Shown here: one piece after another, positions 8,339-18,300 of the stretch
Layout: each line of letters opens with the position of its first letter
Numbering within the stretch: the stretch's first letter is position 1
Source of the DNA: Christensenella sp. UBA7584
Lineage (GTDB): Bacteria > Bacillota > Clostridia > Christensenellales > UBA1242
Length of the DNA stretch: 64,000 bases
Direction: 5' to 3'
NCBI GenBank assembly: GCA_002477805.1
Contig: DLKQ01000013.1
Coordinates: forward strand, 1 to 64,000
Translations under genes and position numbers: made by a program
Notes under the pieces: generated by a model
Told to the model about the DNA's origin: nothing
Databases searched by the model: none
The model's input: only the letters and a program-made list of their open reading frames with translations

Positions 8339-8475
8339 TTTATTTTCCCCCTTAAAATTGAATTTCTATTTTTATTATAGCATATATTTTAAGAAATCTT
8401 ATACAAAATTTTAATTTTTTCAAAAATATTTTTGTTTAATATTATATTCATAAATATATACAATTTCTCACAAAT

Positions 8476-8514
8476 AAAAAATAGCATTAGGCTTTGTTCC
8501 TAGTGCTATTTTTT
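8476..8514 (-). terminator. intrinsic terminator of the BRO-N gene
   Basis: AAAAAATAGCATTAGG (8476-8491) pairs with CCTAGTGCTATTTTTT (8499-8514) with one wobble; a T run follows in either direction. It lies 20 bases beyond the stop at 8535. Confidence 0.8.
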
Positions 8515-8534
8515 CAATTATATACATTTATTTT

Positions 8535-9368
8535 TTATTTATCTTCATCAGATTTTATTTTAAGTAGGTTTTTATTGTCTGCATTGAGTTGGGAGATGGC
8601 TTTTTTGCCAGTTTCTTCTTCATATCTTTTCTTGGCGTCACTAGCAACACTTCCACCACGACGAGCAATCTTTTTATTTTCTTCAAAATTTTTGGGATTT
8701 TCTTGTTTTGAAATGGCTGTTGTTGTAACTTCGGCAAGCATATTAAGGACAAGTTCAATGTTGGTCATATTATCTCGCAAATTTTCTTTTTTCAAGCCTT
8801 TTAATTGTTTGTATTCTTGGACACTCATTCCTGACCAAGCCTTTGTCATTTCGTTTGTGAGTATTGCATAATCTTTTTCTTGCGTAACCCCACGATTTTG
8901 CCATTCGTCAGTGAGTTCTTTTCGCATTTTAATGGTCATCATTCTTTGGGTTATCCATTCTTCTGGATAGCCTTTTTGTCTATAAGTTTCAACGGCTCTG
9001 TCAATGGCTTTTTGTGGGTCGGCAATTTCATCTAGTCTTTCACTGCCAACCTGAGCAAGCCACATTTTGAAAGGCTCTGCCTTTTTGCTTGGAATAGATT
9101 GAACAAGACGAAGCAAATCTTTTGTGTTAACCACATCTGTTAATCTTGATTTGCCATCTTTTGCAATCATTTTCAAACCGTTACAATTTGTAACGGTTTC
9201 ATTTCCTTCATCTTTTAATCTCTTTTTTAGAACTCTCCAATAAGTTTGTGGGTTGGGACTATCTGTCAATGCTTCAACTACATCAACAACAGAAAAATAC
9301 CAATCTTCTTCTGTCTCGTTCCATTGGGTCCTAATTTTCTTATCTTCAAAAACCTTAATGTTAGACAT
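8535..9368 (-). CDS. BRO-N domain antirepressor-like protein
   Basis: The N-terminal 110 residues show the BRO-N pattern found in phage antirepressors: WYFSVVDVVEALT, then YWRVLKKRLKDEG, then TDVVNTKDLLRLVQSIPS. The C-terminal part has an ITQRMMTIKMRKELTDEW segment and a basic helix typical of the chromosomally encoded members of this family, related to DinD. BRO-N binds DNA and in phages counteracts a repressor. Length (277) is normal. It has its own terminator and an AGGAG before the ATG. It may be a domesticated phage regulator. The exact target is unknown. Confidence 0.8.
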   Translation of the reverse strand: MSNIKVFEDKKIRTQWNETEEDWYFSVVDVVEALTDSPNPQTYWRVLKKRLKDEGNETVTNCNGLKMIAKDGKSRLTDVVNTKDLLRLVQSIPSKKAEPFKMWLAQVGSERLDEIADPQKAIDRAVETYRQKGYPEEWITQRMMTIKMRKELTDEWQNRGVTQEKDYAILTNEMTKAWSGMSVQEYKQLKGLKKENLRDNMTNIELVLNMLAEVTTTAISKQENPKNFEENKKIARRGGSVASDAKKRYEEETGKKAISQLNADNKNLLKIKSDEDK

Positions 9369-9560
9369 AACATTTTCTCCTATGGTTTGATTATATCATA
9401 AACAATAACTATTTGTATTCAATTTTAGCAAATTTTTACTTTTATTTTATTTGTATTAAAACACTTTTTTATTAGAAAGCAATAAAAAGTTTTAGGCAGT
9501 TTTATATGGTTTTAGACCACATAAACTTATTAAAAAGTGCACATTTGCTGTCAATTGCTG

Positions 9561-10301
9561 TCAAACTAAAAACTTCAAAGCCAAGTCAATTAAAGCCAAA
9601 CACCTATTATAGAAATAATCATAATAGTTATCGTCTATTATTTCAATCTTATCTAATTCATGGTGCCTAATTCTATGTTTATTACCTAAATCAGTAAGTT
9701 TAATAAATTCCTCGTTAAAAAATTCATAATATATTTCATTAGAATAACTAATTTGTTCTATAATTTTTTCAACAGATTTCTTTTTATCTAATCCGTCTTT
9801 CATATAATATGTTTTTAATCTTTCAAATGCGTCCCACATTTTTTCGGTTGCTATCTTTTTGTCTTTTTTATAATATGCTTGAGCTTCATCTATTAATTCT
9901 TTCAGCCCCTTTTCTTGAACATTATTTGTATCTGTTGAAATCACAATACCAGAGTATTTATTTAAAATGTTAATACAGTTTTGTTTGTTTTGTTTTAACA
10001 TCACAGCAATACTCGGGTCATCTGCATTTTTAAAACCAAATCTAAACGATTTAATTTTATAAACCTCATAATATTCAATCAAATCTTTTAAAAGTTTCAT
10101 TTTATCTTTTATAGAAATTGTATTATCAGAAAAATAAGCATTTAAGGATTTACCTTTTGATAATCCATATCTGGACTTAATATCTACACCTACGCTTTTT
10201 GTAACAAACTTAGCAAAAGTATCGTCTGAAAAATCTAAAACATAACCCCCTTTATTAAACATGGTATCAATATACATTAATTCAACAGCTGTTAATTCCA
10301 T
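9561..10301 (-). CDS. abortive-infection-like protein of unknown activity
   Basis: The ATG at 10301 has a good GGGAGA four bases upstream and gives 246 residues. A longer reading to 10427 is rejected because its N terminus merely re-reads the tail of the decayed neighbouring gene in another frame. The protein starts MELTAVELMYIDTMF and ends with a helical segment containing RIRHHELDK and FYNRCLALIDLALKFL. I have the impression of AbiJ-type or HEPN-like C-terminal helices, but no clear HEPN R-x4-6-H motif can be confirmed. Its position next to a phage-type antirepressor and a pseudogene fits a defence or mobile-element role. Family assignment is tentative. Confidence 0.45.
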   Translation of the reverse strand: MELTAVELMYIDTMFNKGGYVLDFSDDTFAKFVTKSVGVDIKSRYGLSKGKSLNAYFSDNTISIKDKMKLLKDLIEYYEVYKIKSFRFGFKNADDPSIAVMLKQNKQNCINILNKYSGIVISTDTNNVQEKGLKELIDEAQAYYKKDKKIATEKMWDAFERLKTYYMKDGLDKKKSVEKIIEQISYSNEIYYEFFNEEFIKLTDLGNKHRIRHHELDKIEIIDDNYYDYFYNRCLALIDLALKFLV

Positions 10302-10383
10302 AATCTCTCCCAATAGTGTAATTATAGCATATTGAAGTTTATAATACAATAATAGGCAATAAAAATTACATTTCAAAATCTTT

Positions 10384-11045
10384 TTCTTTTCTTCTGCGTT
10401 TACGTTCTTACAATTTTTCAAGTTCACGAATTTGGCGTTCTATTTCTTTATCAAATAAGTCATCATCAACTTCTTGTTTATTTCTCGTTCTTTTTCGTGC
10501 TCTTGAATTTTTATATTTAATTTATCAGTTGCCTCTCTTACATATTCATTTATTTCAAATGAACTGGTCTTAATACTTACAACATTGAGTGGTTTGCTGG
10601 ACTGCATAAGAACACAGACAATAGGCCTATTCTTTTTGGCAGTTTGTTTTTTACAAGTACATATCCACAGTATGCTCAAACATTACACTCATATTTCGGA
10701 TAAATGTGGTAAATATAAATTATCGTATGATTGAATCGGCTTATTTTAATCCCTTTTTTATAATATCCACAACAAATATATCATTGGTGAGTGTCGCAGA
10801 CTTTCTTGTGCCTTTCAAATAATCTTCTCACACCTTTTCATCTCTTGCTTTTCTTTTTGCACAAGTATTCAAATCTATCTGCGGTTTCAAAACTTTAAAA
10901 AAGAAGTTTACTAAATGCAAGTTTGCCAACTATTACAACTTGCTTTCCAACCCAGCCAAATTCCATAGCTTGACTTAATTTTCTAACAGTCATTGTATTG
11001 TTTACAAAATCTCTTACAAAACTAAAATATGAGTCATCAGTCTGT
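10384..11045 (-). pseudogene. decayed gene, several frames
   Basis: Coding-like fragments lie in different frames on the minus strand. Near 11045-10930 there is DDSYFSFVRDFVNNTMTVRK, followed by LSQAMEFGWVGKQVVIVGK and then a stop. Near 10679-10440 there is a 79-residue open frame. At the 3' end an overlapping frame reads EVDDDLFDKEIERQIRELEK, then a stop, then ERKRRRKEKDFEM. The pieces read as one protein broken by frameshifts and stops, with a charged coiled-coil C terminus. The original function is not recognisable. Boundaries are approximate. Confidence 0.5.
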
Positions 11046-11143
11046 AACCTATACTATATCGTAATTATTTTACATAAAAAATCTAATATTGTTATTCTAA
11101 AATTATTTTTTAATAACTTTTAGCAATTTTTTATTATAAACAC

Positions 11144-11172
11144 TTGACAAAATTAAAAATAGAATATAAAAT
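11144..11172 (+). promoter_or_regulatory. consensus promoter of the zur-znu operon
   Basis: TTGACA (11144-11149) and TAAAAT (11167-11172) are 17 bases apart, close to the ideal vegetative promoter. The TTG of the -35 box happens to open a reading frame in phase with zur but is not the start codon. Confidence 0.8.
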
Positions 11173-11188
11173 TGCGAATAATTCGCAA
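11172..11188 (+). promoter_or_regulatory. Zur-type operator
   Basis: TTGCGAAT-A-ATTCGCAA is a perfect 8-1-8 palindrome starting at the last base of the -10 box, so a bound dimer would block RNA polymerase. Its architecture and its CG-AAT/ATT-CG half-sites resemble the Zur box of Gram-positive bacteria. Since it precedes a Fur-family gene and a zinc transporter, zinc-dependent autoregulation is the natural reading. Confidence 0.75.
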
Positions 11189-11203
11189 ATTAAGGATGTA
11201 AAA

Positions 11204-11602
11204 ATGAGTTACGATACAAAACAAAGACAAGCAATATTAAATTTTTTTAATGAAAACATTGATAAGGTTTTTAGTGTTGAAGAAATATTTGATTTACTAA
11301 AAAACAAAGATATCAGCTTAAGTGCACTTTATAGAAATTTGGCAGAGCTAGAAAAATCTAATAAAGTCAGGATAGTAACAAAATTAGGAACAAATAAAAA
11401 GTTTTATCAGTTCATAGATAATGAAAATTGTAGAGGACATATCCATTTACTCTGCAAAAATTGTGGAACTTCCATACATTTAAGTGATAAGGAAAGTCAA
11501 AAATTAGCATCTCTTGTTTTAAAAAATACAAATTTTATAATTTCTAAAGCAGATTCAGTTTTATATGGAATATGTGCAAGTTGCAAATTGTCAAGCAAGT
11601 AA
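11204..11602 (+). CDS. zur: Fur-family zinc-uptake regulator
   Basis: The 132-residue product starting at the ATG 11204 (AAGGA upstream) is a Fur-family repressor: an N-terminal winged helix (VEEIFDLLKNKDISLSALYR), then a dimerisation domain with the metal motif GHIHLLCKNCG and a C-terminal CASC pair. The two CxxC pairs form the structural zinc site; the His cluster forms the sensing site. It is followed immediately by zinc-transport genes and preceded by a palindromic operator, which argues for Zur rather than Fur or PerR. The longer frame starting at 11144 begins inside the -35 box and is not used. Confidence 0.85.
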   Translation: MSYDTKQRQAILNFFNENIDKVFSVEEIFDLLKNKDISLSALYRNLAELEKSNKVRIVTKLGTNKKFYQFIDNENCRGHIHLLCKNCGTSIHLSDKESQKLASLVLKNTNFIISKADSVLYGICASCKLSSK

Positions 11603-11612
11603 CGGAGTATAT

Positions 11613-11900
11613 ATGAGAATAAAAACTTTTATTTTTATTGCAACTAGTATTATAGTGTTATTTCTTTTTTTGTCGATTTTATTTATTTGCGAAAATTCAG
11701 ACCATAAATGTAACGAAACAAATTGCAAGATTTGTGAAGAAATTTCAATTTGCGAAAAAGGATTGGAAGACTTAGTTGCAATTACCACTATATTTATTTT
11801 TTTAAATTATTTTCCAAAAGCGTTAAGCAAGAGGTTAAAATTAGACAATATTTGTCAGAAAGACAGTTTGATATCCTTAAAAATCAAACTATTAAATTGA
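11613..11900 (+). CDS. Cys-rich membrane protein of the zinc operon
   Basis: The ATG at 11613 follows GGAG by five bases, ten bases after the zur stop. One hydrophobic helix (about residues 5-25) leads into an extracytoplasmic loop NSDHKCNETNCKICEEISIC, then a second hydrophobic stretch (about 53-68). The His-x-x-Cys and Cys-x-x-Cys spacing suggests metal or thiol chemistry at the outer face. Small proteins with this H-x-C-x4-C-x2-C loop often sit beside zinc transporters in Bacillota; their role is not established. A zinc-sensing or metallochaperone role is an inference. Confidence 0.7.
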   Translation: MRIKTFIFIATSIIVLFLFLSILFICENSDHKCNETNCKICEEISICEKGLEDLVAITTIFIFLNYFPKALSKRLKLDNICQKDSLISLKIKLLN

Positions 11901-11959
11901 AAATTTTTAAATCACAATAAATGTTTACTTTATAAAAAATTTTAAGGAGAAAAATAAAA

Positions 11960-12958
11960 ATGAAAAATGTAAAAAAAATATTTTTGTTCATTTTTACTAT
12001 ATTTTTAGGTATAGGAACACTTTTTAATCTTTCCGCTTGTAGCAATAACAAAGATGAAAAAATTAGTGTTGTGTGCACCATATTTCCAGAATATGACTGG
12101 GTAAAAGAAGTTATTGGTGAAAATAATAATATCAAATTAACATTGCTTTTAAACAATGGAGTAGATTTACATAATTACGAGCCATCAGTTAGTGATATAG
12201 CAAAAATATCAACTTGCGATTTATTTATTTATGTAGGAGGAGAATCAGATAAGTGGGTTTCGAGTGCTTTAAAAAATGCAAGAAACACAGATATGCAAGT
12301 TATAAACCTGTTAGATGTTCTTGGTGACAAAAAGAAAGAAGAAGAACAAAAAGAAGGTATGCAAGAGGAAGAAGATAAAAATACAACTAATAACCAAGCA
12401 ATAAAGAACTCTACCACAAAAGAAATTGAATACGATGAACACGTTTGGCTTTCTCTTAGAAACACACAACTTTTTGTAAATGAAATTGCAAACAAACTTT
12501 CAGTTATAGATAGTTCAAACAAAGATAAATATACCACAAACGCAACGGAATATAATGCTGAATTAAATAATCTTGATGAAGAATATACATCTGTTGTTAA
12601 TAATGGAAATAAAAAGACATTACTTTTTGGTGATAGATTCCCATTTAGGTATTTTGTAGATGATTATGGCCTTGACTATTTTGCGGCTTTCTCTGGTTGT
12701 TCAACAGAAACCGAGGCAAGTTTTGACACAATTACCACTTTAGCAGGTAAAGTTGATGCTCTAAATTTAAAAGTAATTCTTAGAATTGAAACTTCAACAG
12801 ATGACAATATTGCAAACCAAATTAAAAACAACACTACAACGAAAGACCAAGAAATTTTAATATTAAATAGTATACAAAATACTATAGTAGAAAGTGGAAA
12901 GACTTATTTATCAATTATGCAAGACAATCTCGAAGTCATTAGAAAAGCTGTAATGTAG
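11960..12958 (+). CDS. znuA: zinc ABC transporter substrate-binding lipoprotein
   Basis: The signal peptide ends in the lipobox LSAC (Cys27), so the protein is anchored to the outer membrane face. It has the cluster A-I fold: VVCTIFPEYDWVKEV, the first ligand in DLHNYEPS (His71), the second in DEHVWLS (about residue 161), then GDRFPFRYFVDDYGLD and ETEASFDT. Those residues hold zinc or manganese. The loop between the first two ligands, His-rich in many ZnuA proteins, is Lys/Glu-rich here (about 125-145) without histidine. AAGGAG precedes the ATG. It delivers zinc to the ZnuB permease encoded downstream. Confidence 0.85.
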   Translation: MKNVKKIFLFIFTIFLGIGTLFNLSACSNNKDEKISVVCTIFPEYDWVKEVIGENNNIKLTLLLNNGVDLHNYEPSVSDIAKISTCDLFIYVGGESDKWVSSALKNARNTDMQVINLLDVLGDKKKEEEQKEGMQEEEDKNTTNNQAIKNSTTKEIEYDEHVWLSLRNTQLFVNEIANKLSVIDSSNKDKYTTNATEYNAELNNLDEEYTSVVNNGNKKTLLFGDRFPFRYFVDDYGLDYFAAFSGCSTETEASFDTITTLAGKVDALNLKVILRIETSTDDNIANQIKNNTTTKDQEILILNSIQNTIVESGKTYLSIMQDNLEVIRKAVM

Positions 12959-12966
12959 GTAAAAAT

Positions 12967-13692
12967 ATGACACAAATTGAATGTATAAATATTTCCATTG
13001 GTTACGATAAAAAATCCATTTTCTCAAATCTATCTTTTAGTATTGAAAATGGTGATTACCTATATATTCTTGGAGAAAATGGGGCTGGAAAGTCCTCTCT
13101 AGTGAAAACAATTTTAGGACTTAATCCACTCATAAGTGGAAAAATTGAATTTAAAAATGGTTTAACAAAAAAAGATATAGGGTATCTACCCCAACAAACA
13201 ATAGTTCAAAAAGACTTCCCGGCAACTTGTTATGAAATTGTTATTAGTGGTTTTCAAAATAGATGTGGACTAAGACCATTCTATAATAAGTTAGAAAAAC
13301 AAAAAACTCTTGATATAATGAAGACAGTGGGAATTGAAACGCTGAGAAACAAATGTTATAGAGAACTTTCTGGAGGACAAAAACAAAGAGTTTTACTTGC
13401 TAGAGCTTTATGTAGCACACAAAAAATATTATTACTTGATGAGCCCGTTAATGGTCTCGACCCAATAGCTACAGAAGAAATGTATGAAACAATTAAAAAA
13501 TTAAACGAAAAAGGTATTACTATAATTATGATTTCTCACGATGTATCTTCAGCTATAAAATATGCAAAACACATTCTTTTTGTAAATAAAACACCATTTT
13601 TCGGTACAACTAAAGAATTTAAAGAAAGTGATTTGGGCAAACAATTTGAAAAGTATATAAGCGAACATATAGGAGGTCATCAAGATGGGTAA
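12967..13692 (+). CDS. znuC: zinc ABC transporter ATP-binding protein
   Basis: A 241-residue ABC ATPase with Walker A GENGAGKS (about 38-45), Q-loop YLPQQ, signature LSGGQKQR, Walker B ILLLDEP and the switch His in ISHD. It powers the ZnuB permease. It starts eight bases after znuA, and its last codons carry the AGGAGG for znuB, whose ATG overlaps it by eight bases. Confidence 0.9.
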   Translation: MTQIECINISIGYDKKSIFSNLSFSIENGDYLYILGENGAGKSSLVKTILGLNPLISGKIEFKNGLTKKDIGYLPQQTIVQKDFPATCYEIVISGFQNRCGLRPFYNKLEKQKTLDIMKTVGIETLRNKCYRELSGGQKQRVLLARALCSTQKILLLDEPVNGLDPIATEEMYETIKKLNEKGITIIMISHDVSSAIKYAKHILFVNKTPFFGTTKEFKESDLGKQFEKYISEHIGGHQDG

Positions 13693-14539
13693 TTTTTTTG
13701 AAACATTAGCATTTTATCTATCTTTTCCTTTTGTTCGCTATGCTATAATTGTGGGAATTTTAATTTCTTTATGTGCTTCTCTATTGGGAGTTACTTTAGT
13801 ATTAAAGCGTTTTTCATATATTGGAGATGGACTTTCACATACTGCTTTTGGAGCAATGGCTATTGGAAGCGTACTAGGACTTACAAACAATATGGTTATA
13901 GTCTTACCGATAACAATTATTTGCGCAATTTTACTATTAAAAACAAGTCAAAATAAAAAAATAAATGGAGATGCACTAATTGCAATTTTATCTGTTAGCG
14001 CACTCGCTATAGGTTATCTTTTGTTAAATGTATTTAATGTTTCTTCAAATGTTTCTGGCGATGTTTGCACAACACTTTTTGGTTCAACTTCTATTCTCAC
14101 ACTTTCTTCAAGTGATGTCTGGCTTACAATAGGACTTTCACTGTCTGTTATTTTGTTTTTCATTTTCTTTTACAACAAGATTTTTGCAGTTACATTTGAC
14201 GAGAATTTTGCAAAAGCTAGCGGAACAAAAACTGGATTACTTAACATTTTGCTTGCAAGTATTATTGCCATTGTGATAGTTATCGCTATGAATTTGGTTG
14301 GTTCACTTTTGGTATCAGCACTTGTAATATTTCCTGCACTTTCAGCTATGCGAGTTTTTAAAAGTTTTAAAGGTGTAATTATTTGCTCTGGAATAATTTC
14401 TGTTTTGTGTGCTTTTTTGGGAATTATTCTTTCTATCTTGGCAGGAACACCGGTTGGTGCAACTATTATACTTGTAGATATTATTTGTTTTATTTTATTT
14501 TTCATTATAGGAAAATTCGCTTTTAGGAAAACAGTATGA
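13685..14539 (+). CDS. znuB: zinc ABC transporter permease
   Basis: The 284-residue protein is almost wholly hydrophobic, with about eight predicted helices, and has the ABC-3 family pattern (GDGLSHTAFGAMA near residue 48, FDENFAKASG near 175). It forms the membrane channel of the importer with ZnuC. Start overlaps znuC; end overlaps the next gene by four bases (ATGA). Confidence 0.9.
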   Translation: MGNFFETLAFYLSFPFVRYAIIVGILISLCASLLGVTLVLKRFSYIGDGLSHTAFGAMAIGSVLGLTNNMVIVLPITIICAILLLKTSQNKKINGDALIAILSVSALAIGYLLLNVFNVSSNVSGDVCTTLFGSTSILTLSSSDVWLTIGLSLSVILFFIFFYNKIFAVTFDENFAKASGTKTGLLNILLASIIAIVIVIAMNLVGSLLVSALVIFPALSAMRVFKSFKGVIICSGIISVLCAFLGIILSILAGTPVGATIILVDIICFILFFIIGKFAFRKTV

Positions 14540-14967
14540 AATCAAAATTGAAAAATTTTTTTATGATATTATCACTTATCTTTATGTTCGGAATCGTACT
14601 TGTTTCTATTGGTATTTGTGGCAGAAAAGTTGATACTACTGGTAATTATATTGACCTTACAAATATGAATAGCACAATGGTATATTCTCAAGTTTACAAT
14701 ATATTATCTAATCCAAATGAATATAAGGGAAAAACAATAAAAGCAAGCGGAACCCATAGAGTGTATTATGACGATGCCACTGGTACAACTTATCATACTG
14801 TAATAATAACTGATGCCTTAGGTTGTTGTTCACAAGGTTTAGAATTTGAATTATCAACTAAAAATTATCCTGAGGAAAAAAAGTATATCACCATAGAAGG
14901 AACTTTTGAAACATATATAGAAAATGGAAATGTCTATTGTTATTTGAAATCATCAAAGATTGTTTGA
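14536..14967 (+). CDS. membrane-anchored protein of the zinc operon
   Basis: The ATG overlaps the znuB stop, so translation is coupled. One N-terminal hydrophobic helix (about residues 8-28) is followed by an extracytoplasmic domain of about 110 residues, with strands and the motif DALGCCSQGLEFEL; the pattern suggests a small OB-like fold. The adjacent Cys pair may bind metal. Similar proteins accompany clostridial ZnuABC loci, which suggests a part in zinc acquisition; the function itself is unknown. Confidence 0.7.
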   Translation: MKSKLKNFFMILSLIFMFGIVLVSIGICGRKVDTTGNYIDLTNMNSTMVYSQVYNILSNPNEYKGKTIKASGTHRVYYDDATGTTYHTVIITDALGCCSQGLEFELSTKNYPEEKKYITIEGTFETYIENGNVYCYLKSSKIV

Positions 14968-15152
14968 TTAATTAATTTAATTATACATATTCTTTTCTTT
15001 TACAAAAAATTTTTATAGTATCAATACAGCTTAAGCCAACATTTACAAAACTTATCCAAATTAAATAAAACGTCAATATTTGAGTTTGCTTAAAAATGCA
15101 AATACAGTATTACTCACTTACACAAATACAAATAGCAAAATAGCTAAAAAAT

Positions 15153-15182
15153 AAAAAATCGCCAAGCAGTTAGCGATTTTTT
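15153..15182. terminator. bidirectional terminator between znu and helicase genes
   Basis: AAAAAATCGC (15153-15162) pairs with GCGATTTTTT (15173-15182) over a ten-base loop. It separates the plus-strand zinc operon from the convergent helicase gene. The rest of the 391-base gap is AT-rich with no gene. Confidence 0.75.
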
Positions 15183-15358
15183 GTTAAACATTATAAAAAT
15201 AATTTGAATTTTTATTAACCACTTTAAAAAGCAACATTCTAAAAAAGTTAGATTTTTTATAATTATTCCTGATTTTTGAAGTGATTGTTAAAATTAGTAA
15301 AATTACGCTCAAGCATTTTATAATCAAATGAAAGGTTTGATGTGAATTTTAAGTACAA

Positions 15359-18300
15359 TTATTTTTTCGCTTTATTAGATTTTTTTTGATATGCAATTTT
15401 AGCTTTTCCAATTTCTTTTACAATGGAATTTAGAACTTTGGTTTTGTGAAGATAATAATCCCTACTCCAAACACGCATAATATTCCAGCCACGAGATTTT
15501 AAAAATGCAGGTCTAAAAACATCACGCTCTAAAACAGATGGAGAAGATAGAAAAGCACTATAGTCACATTCTATGCCAAGTAAATACCTATCTAGTTGTT
15601 TATCATAAACAGCCACACTAATTTTGTAGTTGGTATTGCCGAGGTTTGTTTCAACCTTGTAACCCAAACGCTCAAGCTCAGCTTTTAAGTCGGCTTCAAT
15701 ATTACCTAGCTCTACTTTTGGTTTTTGTTCTGTTTGAATTCTTGCTTGATTTAAAATAATTTCGGTTTCAACACTATTACCACTAGACACAGCACGGACA
15801 TATCTGAGATAATTCTTGAAGATTTTTGGCCCCATATTTTTTGTTGAATCTACATTGAGTTCTTCTGGTTCAATACTCGTCACAACATAAATTTTTTCTT
15901 TTGCACGGGTAATTGCAACATTTAGCCTATTTTCACCACCTTCTAGTGATAAAGGCCCAAAATTAGCCACAACCCTACCTAGTTCATTACGTGCATAACC
16001 AATACTAAATATTATTATATCTCTCTCATCACCCTGAACATTCTCTAGATTTTTGACAAACATACTAATATCTTCACCATTTTCTTTTCGGTTTTCTTCT
16101 TTCAAAATATAATCTTTGAATTTTGGATTAATACTACATTCTTTGTCTATAGCGTCTTCAATGGTAGATTCTTGTTCAGCGTTAAAAGTAATAATACCTA
16201 TAGACTGATTATTTTTTCGAGTAGCAAAAATTTTCTTTAATATTTCAACCACAGCATTTGCTTCGGCAGTATTACTTCGGTTTATCCACTTTCCATTGAC
16301 TTTGATTCGCTCTATTGGTTTGTAATTTTTATTCTTAGTAATGTTTGGCGAAATTTGCAACTTTCCTTCATAAAAACTTTCATTTGAAAAGTTGATGAGC
16401 TCTTCATTTTTACTACGATAGTGATAAGTCAAATTGGCACTTTTGTATCTTGTCATTGCAAGGTCTAACAAGCTTTCAACCTCTAACGCGGCTTGTGTTG
16501 AATAATCCATAGTGTCATCAAAATCGCCACCCAAGAACCTTTTAACAAACATAGCAGTTGGTCTGAGCTGTTTAGAGTCTCCCGCAACCACAATATTCTT
16601 TCCACGATAAATTACTGGCAAAGTGTTTTCGATAAATACCTGTGAAGCTTCATCAAAAAGTATAACATCAAATAAATTTTTAACAAGTGGCAAAATAGTG
16701 CAAACACTTTCAGGCGATAAAAGCCAACAAGGAAACAATTTGTAAAGGTACTCTCCGTAAACTTCCATAAATTTTCGGATAGGCCACTGATTTTGAGTTT
16801 TACTAATTTGATACAAATAGTTTTTGCTATCAGTAGATTTCTGATAGTATTTTTGGTAGTCTAAAGTAAATTGTTCTAAGCATATCTCTTTAGAAATTTT
16901 ATTCAAATCTAGTTTTAGTGAAAGAATACGATTTTTGATATTATCATAGTCAAGAATGTGCGATAATTCGGACTTAAATTTGTCCTCTAGGGCAGTTATT
17001 TCGTGATAAATTCGAATATTTTTGATTTTATTAACAGTTTCTAAGTATTTTAACTTTGTATCTGAAGTTTTGTATGCAAATTTGAGAATTGTTTTTTCAT
17101 CTTCGGTCAGAGTGTTTAAATTGGTACTTAAATCTCTAAATTCAACATAATTATCCAAAGCCTTTAACAAATATTTTGGATACTGTGTGTTGCCATTTAG
17201 GATATTGTCTATCATCATACTATAACCGTTTTGGGTAAGCACATCTTGTAAAAATTGGTATTCTAAGGTGTACTCTTTTATCTCTTCCATTGTTTTTATA
17301 AATTCTTGCTTAATCTCGTTTTCAAGTTTGTTTTTAGAGTGTAATTTGAAAGGAAGAGTTGGCAAAAATACATAGCTTTTTCGGACTGAACTATAGACTT
17401 TTGGATAATTTGTCTTTCCGACAAAACTAACAAGTGAATCAATGTTATCAAACTTGAGTTTGTTGTCAATAAAAAATGCTACAAATTGTCTAGAATTTGG
17501 GTATTTGGACATATCAAACGGAGCAACTCTATTTTGTAATATCTTGCTAAGTTTTTGTTTCGTTTCATTGATAGTATGAAATTCCAAATCTTCTCTAATA
17601 TTTCCAACAAAAGGGTTCGACTTTTTCGCTTCTACAAACTTGTAATAAAGTTCGGCCTTGTTTTTTTCTTTAATCAGTCTCAAGCTTTCGTTTAGTCTTG
17701 AATAGTTTAGTTCTAACAATTTTTTGTTTTGTAACATATTTTGATAAATCACATATTCAATACTTTTCTTTCCAATAAGAGTAGAACTTGCATACATCTG
17801 CCCAAGTGACAAACCAAATTCAGTCGGAGTAAACAAAACATCACTAATTTCTTTTAAAGCGTTTTCTTCATTTAAAAGTTTTTCGCTAGTTTCGTCATAT
17901 TTTTCTTTTGCAACAAAAAAATTGGAATTAATTACCTGTTCGTGGCAAGTACGCACTCTTTCGTAAAATGCACTCTTCTTTTTGTCTGCATCGGTTAGAA
18001 ACATTACTTTAGAATTCAAATCGCCCAAACGGTTGTAAACAACATCTAAAGCAGCTCTCTTTTGAGAGACAACGAGCACTTTTTTATGTTTCGCTATTGC
18101 ATCAGTAATAATATTTACTATTGTCTGAGATTTTCCTGTTCCTGGTGGCCCATAAATAACCATATTACCACTTTTGTTCAAACATTCTACAGCATTTTGC
18201 TGTGCGTAATCCAAACTACTAACAGTGTATGTACGAGAGTCAATATTTGAGCTAGCTTTTACTGGCTTAGCGTATAGTAATTCATCAATCGCGTCATTTG

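Noticed and set aside
10302..10427. N-terminal extension of the Abi-like gene to 288 residues
   Set aside because: It re-reads the tail of the decayed gene in another frame, while ATG 10301 has a good ribosome site.
11144..11203. Upstream TTG start for zur
   Set aside because: The TTG is part of the -35 box TTGACA; the ATG at 11204 follows a ribosome site downstream of the promoter and operator.
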